Origin: Candidatus Zixiibacteriota bacterium
GTDB taxonomy: Bacteria > Zixibacteria > MSB-5A5 > WJJR01 > JAJRUJ01
DNA: 64,000 nt
Assembly (NCBI GenBank): GCA_020051695.1
Contig: JAGVQM010000017.1
Coordinates: forward strand, 37,978 to 101,977
Reading direction: 5' to 3'
Each line of letters starts with the position of its first letter. The stretch's first letter is position 1. The position numbers and the translations under genes are program-made. This document shows, one piece after another, positions 53,442 to 62,111 of this stretch. The notes below the pieces were generated by a model. It searched no databases and was not told where the DNA came from. It saw only the letters and a program-made list of their open reading frames with translations.

Positions 53442-53470
53442 TTGACATGGGGATGGGTCAGGCGTATCTT
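53442..53470 (+). promoter_or_regulatory. Strong sigma70-type promoter of the liv operon
   Basis: TTGACA (53442-53447), 17 bases and TATCTT (53465-53470). The predicted start is near 53477, which leaves about 28 bases to ATG 53505. Confidence 0.65.
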
Positions 53471-53504
53471 GCCCATCAAAAAACGAATAGCAGAACGGAT
53501 CGAG

Positions 53505-54638
53505 ATGAGAAAAACTCTTGGTGTTTTGGCGGTAACCGCCGTATTCATCATGACTTACGGCTGTGTAGCAAATGAAAATAAGGATGAAATCCTTATCGGT
53601 GAACTGGGTTCGCTGACCGGAACCACGGCTACTTTCGGGCAGTCCACTCATCACGGCCTTGAACTGGCAGTCGAAGAGACGAACAATGCGGGCGGAGTGC
53701 TCGGCAAGAAAATCACACTGCTGGTCGAGGACGATCAATCCAAACCGGAGGAGGCCGCAACCGCGGTAACCAAGCTCATTACCAGAGACAATGTCCGGGC
53801 CATTATTGGCGAGGTGGCCTCATCCCGCAGCCTGGCCGCAGCGCCGATCTGTCAACAATTCCAAATCCCGATGGTGAGTCCGGCCTCGACTAATCCCGAA
53901 GTTACCCGCAAGGGTGACTATATTTTCCGGGTCTGCTATATCGATCCTTTTCAGGGCGAGATCCTGGCCAAATTCATGTACAATTCACTTGGCCTCAGGA
54001 AGGCCGCCATATTAAAAGACGTGAAAAATGATTACAGCATGGGTCTGGCGCAATTTTTCCACGAGACATTCACCGCGCTGGGCGGTTCCGTCGTGGCCGA
54101 GCAGGCCTACAGTGAGGGGGACAGTGATTTCAGGGCACAGCTTACCGCTTTAAAAGCCGCTGAGCCCGAGGCGATTTTTGTTCCCGGCTATTACATCGAG
54201 GCCGCCCTTATTGTCAAACAGGCCCGGGAACTCAACATGACTATGCCGATGCTGGGCGGCGACGGCTGGGATTCGTCCAAGTTGCTGGAGGTCGGCGGCG
54301 AATCTCTGAATAATACCTATTTCAGCACGCATTATTCAGTGGACGATACCAGCACCGCTGTGCAGAATTTCGTTGCCAAATATCGTTCCCGATTTCAGGA
54401 AATTCCCGACGCTATGGCGGCCCTGGGTTACGATGCCGGGTTGATTCTTTTCGATGCCATCCGCCGGGCCGAAAGTGTCGAAGGCCCCGCGATTCGGGAC
54501 GCTTTGGCCGCCACAGAGAACTTCAGCGGCGTCACCGGGAAAATCACGATTGACCAGGATCGCAATGCCCGTAAATCGCTGGTGATTATCAGTGTCGCGG
54601 ACGGCGCATTGAAATATAGAGAAACCATACAGCCCTAG
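53505..54638 (+). CDS. livK: Branched-chain amino acid ABC transporter substrate-binding lipoprotein
   Basis: 377 residues from ATG 53505; starting farther upstream would place the reading frame before the predicted transcription start. The N-terminus MRKTLGVLAVTAVFIMTYGC is a lipoprotein-like signal. ILIGELGSLTGTTATFGQST at about residue 28 is the classic opening of the LivJ/LivK-type periplasmic-binding fold, and VLGKKITLLVEDDQSKPEEA, MVSPASTNPEVT and GGDGWDSSKL further match it. The protein should bind amino acids (leucine, isoleucine, valine, or related) or short amides and deliver them to LivHM. Exact specificity cannot be read. First gene of livKHMGF, 22 bases ahead of livH. Confidence 0.9.
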   Translation: MRKTLGVLAVTAVFIMTYGCVANENKDEILIGELGSLTGTTATFGQSTHHGLELAVEETNNAGGVLGKKITLLVEDDQSKPEEAATAVTKLITRDNVRAIIGEVASSRSLAAAPICQQFQIPMVSPASTNPEVTRKGDYIFRVCYIDPFQGEILAKFMYNSLGLRKAAILKDVKNDYSMGLAQFFHETFTALGGSVVAEQAYSEGDSDFRAQLTALKAAEPEAIFVPGYYIEAALIVKQARELNMTMPMLGGDGWDSSKLLEVGGESLNNTYFSTHYSVDDTSTAVQNFVAKYRSRFQEIPDAMAALGYDAGLILFDAIRRAESVEGPAIRDALAATENFSGVTGKITIDQDRNARKSLVIISVADGALKYRETIQP

Positions 54639-54659
54639 CCCGCCCCGCAGTAAAATTCA

Positions 54660-55565
54660 ATGAGTGAATTACTGCAGCAAATCGTCAACGGCATCTCGCT
54701 GGGCAGCATTTATGCCTTGATTGCGCTGGGATATACCATGATCTACGGTATTCTGCGTTTCATCAATTTTGCTCATGGCGATGTGTTCATGGTGGGGGCT
54801 TTTATCGGTTATTATCTCACCCCGCAGATTATCACTCTCGCGGGAGGGAACTTGCTGGTGGCTGCACCCATTATCCTGGCGGTGACCATGCTGGGATGCT
54901 CAATTCTTGGCGTCGCCATCGAAAAACTCGCGTATCGGCCGCTGCGTTCGCGCCCCAAGCTCACGGTATTGATTACGGCAATCGGGGTTTCATTCTTGCT
55001 GGAGTATGGCGGCCAGCTCGTTTTCGGGCCGGACCCGAAACTGTTCCCCACACTGATACCTTCAGGTTCAGTGGTCAATACCGAATATATCATCATCGGG
55101 ACCAACTCTATCGTGGTGATCGTCACCGCGTTCGCGCTGATGCTGCTGCTGCGTTTCATCGTTTTCAACACCAAAATGGGGACGGCAATGAGGGCAGTCT
55201 CCTTCGATCATCGAGTCGCCAGTCTCATGGGGATCAATATTGATACAATTATCAGCTTCACCTTCATCCTGGGATCAAGCCTGGCCGCGGCCGCGGCACT
55301 CCTTTATGCCTCGATTTATCCCAGTATCAACCCCCTGATGGGTATTTTCCCCGGCCTGAAGGCGTTCGTTGCGGCAGTCCTGGGCGGTATTGGGAATCTG
55401 GCCGGCGCCGCGCTCGGCGGACTCATCCTGGGGGTCACGGAGACATTCGTTTCGGGGTATATTTCGTCGAGTTTCCGGGACGCGATCGCGTTCTCCATCC
55501 TGATTCTGATCCTGCTTTTTAAACCCACGGGTATATTAGGACGTCACGAGCGGGAGAAAGTGTGA
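54660..55565 (+). CDS. livH: Branched-chain amino acid ABC transporter permease LivH
   Basis: 301 residues with about eight membrane helices; the length is typical. The N-terminus LLQQIVNGISLGSIYALIALG and GILRFINFAHGDVFM.GAF are LivH signatures, and AAVLGGIGNLAGAALGGLILG near residue 240 is the EAA-like loop that contacts the ATPases. It forms the inner-membrane channel with LivM. The stop TGA (55563-55565) overlaps the GTG start of livM by four bases (GTGA), so both are translationally coupled. Urea or other amide transporters of the same superfamily look similar; the neighbourhood does not separate these. Confidence 0.93.
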   Translation: MSELLQQIVNGISLGSIYALIALGYTMIYGILRFINFAHGDVFMVGAFIGYYLTPQIITLAGGNLLVAAPIILAVTMLGCSILGVAIEKLAYRPLRSRPKLTVLITAIGVSFLLEYGGQLVFGPDPKLFPTLIPSGSVVNTEYIIIGTNSIVVIVTAFALMLLLRFIVFNTKMGTAMRAVSFDHRVASLMGINIDTIISFTFILGSSLAAAAALLYASIYPSINPLMGIFPGLKAFVAAVLGGIGNLAGAALGGLILGVTETFVSGYISSSFRDAIAFSILILILLFKPTGILGRHEREKV

Positions 55566-56506
55566 AAATCCATAAATCAGTCATTTTCCTTGCCTCGGCG
55601 ATCGTCTTGAGTTTTTTGGCTACGCTTGTTGAACACCGGCTGAATCCTTACTATTTTCAAATAATAATCTATATCGGCATCAACATCGTCCTGGCCTCCA
55701 GTCTCAATCTGATCAACGGTTTTGCCGGACAATTCTCGCTGGGTCACGCCGGTTTTATGGCCGTCGGCGCCTATACTTCCGCTGTCCTGACCACGGGGTT
55801 GTTTTCCAGTGTTAACCCCCTTTTGAACATTCCCCTGTTTGCCTTGGCCTTGCTGTGCGGCGGTATTGTCGCGGCAGCTTTCGGTCTGCTGGTCGGCATA
55901 CCAAGTCTTCGACTCAAAGGGGACTATCTGGCTATCACCACTCTGGGCTTTGGTGAGATTATCCGAGTGGTTGTGCAAAATCTTGATTTTCTCGGTGGGG
56001 CCAGGGGGTTTACCGGGATTCCCAAGCTTTCCAACTTTTTCTGGGTTTTCCTGACCGCAGCGGCCGTCATCTTTACGATCAGCAACCTCATCAACTCGAC
56101 CTATGGCAAAGCGTTTACGGCGGTTCGCGATGATGAAATCGCGGCAGAATCAATCGGGATCAGTTCCACACGGGTGAAAGTAACGGCTTTTGTGACCGGC
56201 GCATTCTTCGCGGGAGTCGCGGGCGCTCTTTATGCCCACTTCGTGACGTACATCAATCCGGCACAATTCAGCTTTTTGAAATCATTCGAAATCGTGGTCA
56301 TGGTGATTATCGGCGGGATGGGCAGTATCCTCGGAGTTATTTTCTCTGCCGTTCTGCTCACGATCCTGCCGGAAGTGCTCCGCACCATGGCTCAATATCG
56401 AATGGTTATTTATTCTCTGCTCTTAATCATTATCATGATCACTCGGCCCCAGGGGTTATTTGCCCGCCGCCGGTTCGGCAAGCATAAAGCCATACTCAAA
56501 ATCTGA
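55562..56506 (+). CDS. livM: Branched-chain amino acid ABC transporter permease LivM
   Basis: 314 residues from GTG 55562, overlapping the livH stop, with GGGAG in the end of livH as ribosome site. About nine to ten helices; LASSLNLINGFAGQFSLGHAGFMAVGAY is represented by its core GFAGQFSLGHAGFMAVG near residue 60, and VVMVIIGGMGSILGVIF near residue 245 is the ATPase contact loop. It pairs with LivH to form the translocation channel. A 79-base gap without visible hairpin separates it from livG, so the operon continues. Confidence 0.93.
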   Translation: MKIHKSVIFLASAIVLSFLATLVEHRLNPYYFQIIIYIGINIVLASSLNLINGFAGQFSLGHAGFMAVGAYTSAVLTTGLFSSVNPLLNIPLFALALLCGGIVAAAFGLLVGIPSLRLKGDYLAITTLGFGEIIRVVVQNLDFLGGARGFTGIPKLSNFFWVFLTAAAVIFTISNLINSTYGKAFTAVRDDEIAAESIGISSTRVKVTAFVTGAFFAGVAGALYAHFVTYINPAQFSFLKSFEIVVMVIIGGMGSILGVIFSAVLLTILPEVLRTMAQYRMVIYSLLLIIIMITRPQGLFARRRFGKHKAILKI

Positions 56507-56585
56507 AGGTGATGAAATTGCGCAATGACAATATGCGTCGGCGAGTTTACTGCCGGAGACTGATCCCGCAGTTAACAGGTGGACC

Positions 56586-57353
56586 ATGGATTTGCTCGCG
56601 CTAAAATCCTGCACGATACGTTTCGGGGGACTGACGGCCGTTTCCGACCTGAGTTTCGCGGTGGCTCCGGATGATTTGCTTGGGCTGATCGGCCCCAATG
56701 GTGCGGGGAAGACCACTGTTTTTAATATGATTACCGGCATCCATCATCCGACGGCGGGGGAAATACTGTTTAACGGCACCGGGATTGCAGGCCTGAGAGC
56801 CGACCAGATCGCCAGGCGGGGTATTGCCCGAACATTCCAGAATATCAGGCTGTTTCCTTCTCTCACCGTTTATGAGACTATTCAGGCGGCGTTCAATAGA
56901 AACGTCCGATATAATTTTGTTCAGGCGGTGACCAAAACTGGGACCTTTCATGACAACGAGGCAACAATCCATGAGAGGATCATGGAATTGTTGGAATTTT
57001 TCGACTTGACGACGGCCGGGAATGAGATCGCGGTCTCCCTTCCGTACGGTGTGCAGCGCAAGGTCGAATTGTTACGCGCTTTGGCTACCGGGCCGAAGTT
57101 GTTATTGTTGGATGAACCCGCGGCCGGGATGAATCCCTCAGAAAAAGTCACCTTGATGAACCTGATCAGGATGGTGCGAGAACATTTCAACATCGCGATC
57201 CTGTTAATCGATCATGACATGAAAGTGGTCATGGGTATCTGCAAGCGGCTGGTGGTTCTCGATTATGGCATCAAAATCGCCGAGGGGGACCCTCGACAAA
57301 TCCAACAGAATCCGAAAGTCATTGAGGCCTACCTCGGAGAAACGGTTGTGTAG
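56586..57353 (+). CDS. livG: Branched-chain amino acid ABC transporter ATPase LivG
   Basis: 255 residues. Walker A GPNGAGKTT at residues 36-44, the signature LPYGVQRKVE, Walker B LLLLDEPAAGMNP and the switch HD (LLIDHDMKVVM) are all present, so it should be an active ATPase. IARTFQNIRLFPSLTVYETI is the LivG Q-loop region. It energises uptake through LivHM together with LivF, whose gene starts four bases after the livG stop. The signature has Pro-Tyr in place of the common Ser-Gly/Tyr (LSYGxQR), a mild deviation seen in this subfamily. Confidence 0.93.
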   Translation: MDLLALKSCTIRFGGLTAVSDLSFAVAPDDLLGLIGPNGAGKTTVFNMITGIHHPTAGEILFNGTGIAGLRADQIARRGIARTFQNIRLFPSLTVYETIQAAFNRNVRYNFVQAVTKTGTFHDNEATIHERIMELLEFFDLTTAGNEIAVSLPYGVQRKVELLRALATGPKLLLLDEPAAGMNPSEKVTLMNLIRMVREHFNIAILLIDHDMKVVMGICKRLVVLDYGIKIAEGDPRQIQQNPKVIEAYLGETVV

Positions 57354-57357
57354 ACCG

Positions 57358-58068
57358 ATGCTGGAAATCGTCGATCTCGAAGTCAAGTATGGCGCCATTG
57401 CGGCCTTGCAGGGGATTTCCCTTTCGGTCAAGCCGGGTCAGATTGTCACGATGATCGGCGCCAACGGCGCCGGTAAAAGCACGCTTTTGCGGGCAGTCTC
57501 CGGGCTGGTTGGGATAACATCGGGGAAAATACTTTTCGATAACGCGAACATTACCAATCTGCCTGCCCATCGGATCGTCGGCAGGGGAATTTCACACGCT
57601 CCCGAGGGAAGAATGATTTTCGCCAACCTCACGGTTAAGGAAAACCTCGAAATGGGGGCTTACCTCAGAGATGACAAGGATGGTATCGCGAGCGATCTTG
57701 AACGGGTGTTTTCCTTATTCCCCCGGCTCAAGGAACGGATCCATCAGTCCGGCGGTACTCTATCCGGCGGAGAACAGCAAATGCTGGCCGTGGGGCGGGC
57801 GCTGATGGCGCGGCCCCGGATGCTGCTTTTGGATGAACCCTCACTCGGGATCGGACCCATCCTGGTCAAGGCCATTTTTTCGACCATCGTCGAAATCAAC
57901 CGGGAACTGGGAATGACGATCCTGATCGTCGAGCAAAATGCCCATCAAGCGTTGAAAATTGCCCATTACGGATATGTCGTGGAAACGGGGAAAATCATCT
58001 TGCAGGGACCGTGCGTAGAAATCGCCCGAAATGAGCTGGTCCGTAAGGCCTATCTTAGTGAGTCGTAA
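57358..58068 (+). CDS. livF: Branched-chain amino acid ABC transporter ATPase LivF
   Basis: 236 residues from ATG 57358, which leaves four bases after livG and gives the normal LivF N-terminus MLEIVDLEVKYG.I.ALQGIS. Walker A GANGAGKST, signature LSGGEQQMLA, Walker B MLLLDEPSLGIGP and the switch VEQNAHQAL are intact. It works with LivG as the second nucleotide-binding subunit. Last gene of the five-gene transporter operon; the next gene, a peptide transporter, begins 117 bases later and may still be cotranscribed, since no T-tailed hairpin is seen. Confidence 0.93.
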   Translation: MLEIVDLEVKYGAIAALQGISLSVKPGQIVTMIGANGAGKSTLLRAVSGLVGITSGKILFDNANITNLPAHRIVGRGISHAPEGRMIFANLTVKENLEMGAYLRDDKDGIASDLERVFSLFPRLKERIHQSGGTLSGGEQQMLAVGRALMARPRMLLLDEPSLGIGPILVKAIFSTIVEINRELGMTILIVEQNAHQALKIAHYGYVVETGKIILQGPCVEIARNELVRKAYLSES

Positions 58069-58184
58069 CATGCCGGAAAGATGGATTGCGGTTCACCATA
58101 ATCTGTCAGCAACGGTGAATCGTGCAATTTCGTCCGGGAGTTTTGTCCTGCGTCTGGAAAACCTATGATGGGAGGCGATGTGGT

Positions 58185-59489
58185 ATGAAAGCGAACGAAA
58201 ACACTATTGGCGCCGTGGATAACCGCCATCCGCGAGGATTCTGGTTTATTTTCTGGGGCGAACTTGCCGAGCGGGCCAGTTTCTATGGGATGAAAACGCT
58301 GTTGCTGCTGTACATGATTCAAAAGCTGGGTTATACGGATGCCAACAGCGCCTCGGTGGTTTCGCTTTTTACGGCCTTCTGTTATATTCTTCCCATAGTC
58401 GGTGGATATATCGCCGATCACTGGCTGGGAAAATTCAAGACGATCATGTATTTTGCGCTGCCCTATATCCTGGGACATATCGTTCTGGGGACTTTTACCA
58501 GTGAGGTCGGGTTATATACTGCGTTGCTGCTCCTGGCGGGCGGCTCCGGCTCGATCAAGCCGAATATCAGTACCCTCATGGGCCTGATGTACCAAAAAGC
58601 GGGCAAGAGCCATCTGATTTCCCAGGCCTTTTCCTGGTTCTATATGGCGATTAATATCGGCGCCACCTTGACAACTTTCTGTTTACCCATCGTCCGCGAT
58701 CATTATGGATACGGCGCCGCGTTCATGGCCCCCACGATTCTGATGGTTGTTTCCCTCGGTATTTTTTACCTGGGCAAGAAACACTATCCGTTGGAGGATA
58801 TCAAACAACAGCAACGTACGATCAAAACTCCCCAGCAGAAACAGGAGGAGCGCAGTACTCTCGTGCGGTTGTCCGGTCTTTTTCTACTGATCGTATTTTT
58901 CTGGTCAATTTTTGACCAGTCTTATTCCACGTGGACCTTATTCGCGCGGGACTATATGATTTTGGATGTCAGTCTTTTCGCGTGGTCATGGCATATCCCC
59001 CCGGATGCCGTTCAAAGCCTGAATCCGTTCCTGATTGTCGTGATGACGCCCTTGTTCGCCTGGTTGTGGTCAAAGACCGACAAGGACGAAACTCACCGGT
59101 TGTCTTCTCCACGCAAAATGCTGATCGGTTTCTTTTTGGTGACTCTCTGCATGGGTTTGATGTCGGTGGCGGGGTATTTCGGCGTTCAAGCCAAAGTCTC
59201 GATCCTGTGGGAACTCGGCGCGTATATTCTCATCACGATGGCCGAGTTATGCATTTCGGTGGTGGGCCTTCAACTGGCCTTCGAAGAGGCGCCGGAACGC
59301 ATGAAATCAATGATCACCGGGATCTTCCTTTTCACCGTTTTTCTGGGAGATTCTTTGGCGGCATGGTTTTCGCGGATTTATACGGAAATGACTCCCGGAA
59401 ATTATTTCGCCATGATGACACTGATGATCGGCGTGGTCACCGTGCTTTTCTACTTTGTCGGCAGACGGTTTGAGCGTCGGTCGGAATAG
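58185..59489 (+). CDS. POT/PTR2 family proton-dependent peptide transporter
   Basis: 434 residues from ATG 58185 with GGAGG (58171-58175) nine bases upstream. The POT signature ELAERASFYGMKTLLLLYM follows the N-terminus (E-x-x-E-R-x-x-x-Y-G for proton coupling), and GGYIADHWLGKFKTI and GSGSIKPNISTLMG are the usual helix 2-4 motifs. About 12 membrane helices; the length is typical for bacterial POT. It should import di- and tripeptides with protons. Behind the liv operon and in a genome piece with several exported peptidases, it fits a lifestyle based on peptides. It is directly followed by a broken gene. Confidence 0.9.
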   Translation: MKANENTIGAVDNRHPRGFWFIFWGELAERASFYGMKTLLLLYMIQKLGYTDANSASVVSLFTAFCYILPIVGGYIADHWLGKFKTIMYFALPYILGHIVLGTFTSEVGLYTALLLLAGGSGSIKPNISTLMGLMYQKAGKSHLISQAFSWFYMAINIGATLTTFCLPIVRDHYGYGAAFMAPTILMVVSLGIFYLGKKHYPLEDIKQQQRTIKTPQQKQEERSTLVRLSGLFLLIVFFWSIFDQSYSTWTLFARDYMILDVSLFAWSWHIPPDAVQSLNPFLIVVMTPLFAWLWSKTDKDETHRLSSPRKMLIGFFLVTLCMGLMSVAGYFGVQAKVSILWELGAYILITMAELCISVVGLQLAFEEAPERMKSMITGIFLFTVFLGDSLAAWFSRIYTEMTPGNYFAMMTLMIGVVTVLFYFVGRRFERRSE

Positions 59490-59544
59490 GTGCTGGAATT
59501 CAGGAAGGGGTGAAGCCAAAGGATCTGGCCGTCTCCATTCCCGG

Positions 59545-61618
59545 ATGGACGAATTTGTGACTCTTGGTGACAGTATGCTGCAATTCGGCGATATCGGTGG
59601 CGGCGCGGTTGTGACCAGCACGACTACTGCGGAGATAACCATCGAATCCGATACGCCCGACCGGCATAAGGCGCTGTTGGACTGGGTCCTGACCGACAGT
59701 GAAGGCCGGACACACACTGGTGTGTTGGCGGTCCGCATCTTGCGGCCGACGTTGCGGTTTTATCACTATGCTTTTGACGATGCGGGCGGTGACGCCGACG
59801 GTATCCCCGATCCGGGAGAATCAGGCATGCTTCGGTTGTGGTTGCACAATTCCGGACTGGAGGACGCGAAAAACGTCGCGGCTTACTTGAACACTAATGA
59901 TATGATGGTCGGTGCGGCAGCGGATCCGATGTTATTCGGCGATATTGCTGCGGGGGAGATCGCCGTTGCTGCGTATGCCGCAACGATTAGTCCACAGTGT
60001 CAGGTGCCGTATTTCGTTGGGTTCGACCTGGACGTGGCGGCCAAAGATAATGTCTCTGAAAGTCGATCTGTCGGCCGCCACCTTCGCCATGCTGGAATTT
60101 CCCGTGAGGGCGGCATCGTTCTATTTGGTTCCGGTCTTTTCTGATGCAATCTCATTCGATTACTTCGGTGATACCGGTGAGTGGGTCCCGCTGTACGATC
60201 TCCATGGTGACGGACACTGGCATCCGGAATTTATCCGGCATAGCGTTGTTTTGCCTCCGGGAACCCTGCACGCCGGGTTTCAATTGCGGCTGACTTCCCG
60301 CAGCCCGCGTAATGTATGGTACATTGACGATCTCGCCGTCGGCCCTCGGCCGCATTGTGCGGTCGGTCCCGAGGTGGTTGACCTGATGCTTGATCCCGGC
60401 GAACAAGCCGTTGCCGGGGTTACACTGTCCAATACCGGGCCCGGCAATCTGGCCTACAATGTCCGGCTGATTCCCCTGGTCGATGAGCCGGTGGATCATG
60501 CCGCGAAAGGTCCCTGGGGTTTGCCGACGTTGGCCGCCGGCGTGCCATCCTCATGGCCCACGAAACTTAAACAGTGTGCAATCGGGGGGCCGGATAATTT
60601 CGGGTATATCTGGATGGATTCCGACCAGCCCCACGGCCCACCGTTCATCTGGGAAGATATTTCATCCAGCGGCACGCCATTGAAACGGCTCAGTTCGGCG
60701 ATGTATGACACCTTTCACATGGGGTTCCAGTTTCCCTATTACGACACTGTCTACACCGAAATGCTGGTCGGGACAAAAGGAGCCCTGCAATTCGGAAAAA
60801 TCAACAGCATCGAGACCTGGACACCGTTGATTATGCCCTACCCGTATCCGCCGGACAATATGCTGGCGTGGTGCTGGGCCGACCATAATACGCTGGGGAC
60901 AGTCCGTACGTTCTCGGACCTCGAACACGCGGTAATCCAATTCGATCAATTCGGCGATTCGACCAATCCCGGAGCGCGGACCGCCTCGGCGCAGGTCGTC
61001 CTCACCGCGGAGGGGGACATTTCCTATCGCTATCTGCGTTTTGGCGAGGATTTTTATACACGGAACTGCAGTGTGGGTTTGGAAGGCCCGGGAGGGGTTG
61101 ATGGCTTGGGCAACATTTTCTTCGTCAATTTGTACCAGAGTGATCCGGGATACTTGCATGACAGTATGCGGATTGATTTCTATCGCCCGATCGAATAACT
61201 GGCTGTTACGCCTGCCGAGGGTCTGCTGGCCGGCGGTAATACAGCATCACTGGTTCTTGATTTTAAGACTGACGGCCTCAAATTCGGCAGCTATGGCGCC
61301 TATTTGCAAATCGATTCCAACGATCCTGATTCCGCCGCGAACCCGCGATATATTGCGGTGCGGTTGGTAGTGAATGATACAGTAATCTGTTATTGCCCGC
61401 TCGGCGATCTCGATCTCAGCGGGGACGTCGGCCCCCTCGACGTTGTCATCGCCATCAATTTTGTTTTTCGTTTCGGACCTGTCCCGCCGCTCTCCGCGCA
61501 GTGTCCGTTCAACCTTGCGGATTTTGATCACGGCGGCACTATCGACATCCTTGATGTGGTGCGCTTGATTAATTACGTCTTCCGCGCCGGGCCGCCGCCG
61601 CCGGATCCCTGCGACTGA
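59545..61618 (+). pseudogene. Broken secreted-protein gene: 5' part missing, frameshift, in-frame stop
   Basis: Coherent protein can be read in pieces. In frame 1 from about 59545, an extracellular region with a GVLAVRILRPTLRFY segment and an acidic-turn module (DADGIPDPGESGMLRLWLHN) runs to about 60054. From about 60054 the sensible frame is frame 2, through a beta-rich domain (FSDAISFDYFGDTGEW, HAGFQLRLTSR, WYIDDLAVG) to TAA at 61196-61198. The same frame 2 goes on after the stop with LAVTPAEGLLAGGNTASL and ends in two dockerin-like units (GDLDLSGDVGPLDVVIAI, DHGGTIDILDVVRLINYV) at 61618. No signal peptide or start with ribosome site exists, and the first part abuts the peptide-transporter gene. 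It resembles the C-terminal part of a large secreted protease-type protein. Assembly errors could explain the stop and shift, but not the missing 5' part. Confidence 0.75.
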
Positions 61619-62100
61619 CTGGACAATTCCCCAGCTGCCTCTCTACCGGCAAGCTTGCTATTAGTAATTGGATAGCAATAGCTTATCTCGATTGGACCGC
61701 TGCCGGGACAGCGCGCCGAATCTGGAGCTTTCCTTTTTTCAGCCCCAACTCCTTATAATGTGCGCTTCCGCGCCTTGATTTTTCCGGCACGCATCCGATA
61801 ACCCACGCAGAGAGGCGAAGAGGAGTCGTACATGCGCCGCGGCGACAAATGGATTTGTCGGTACATCCGGTCTTTGGCCCTGACATCCACTCAATGCCGG
61901 TGGAGGGGGCAATATTTCCTCATGTCGATGTACGCAGTACGAGAAACCAGGGGAAGGAGGTTTACTCTTCAGGTCCGGTATCCTGCGGGGCCGAGGTGGC
62001 TGCCCGGGGGTGGGACGGCATACTTGCTGCTGTCGGATGCTCGACAGCATATGTTTTACCTGCTGCTTACTCATGCACGACAACAACATTTAATGTACAG
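61619..62100. other. Intergenic region with a long hairpin
   Basis: About 480 bases; short frames here do not look coding. A hairpin AAGCTTGCTAT (61651-61661), ten-base loop and ATAGCAATAGCTT (61672-61684, TA bulge) has no T run, so its role is unclear. No clear promoter for the next gene. Confidence 0.45.
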
Positions 62101-62111
62101 GGAGGGTGGAC

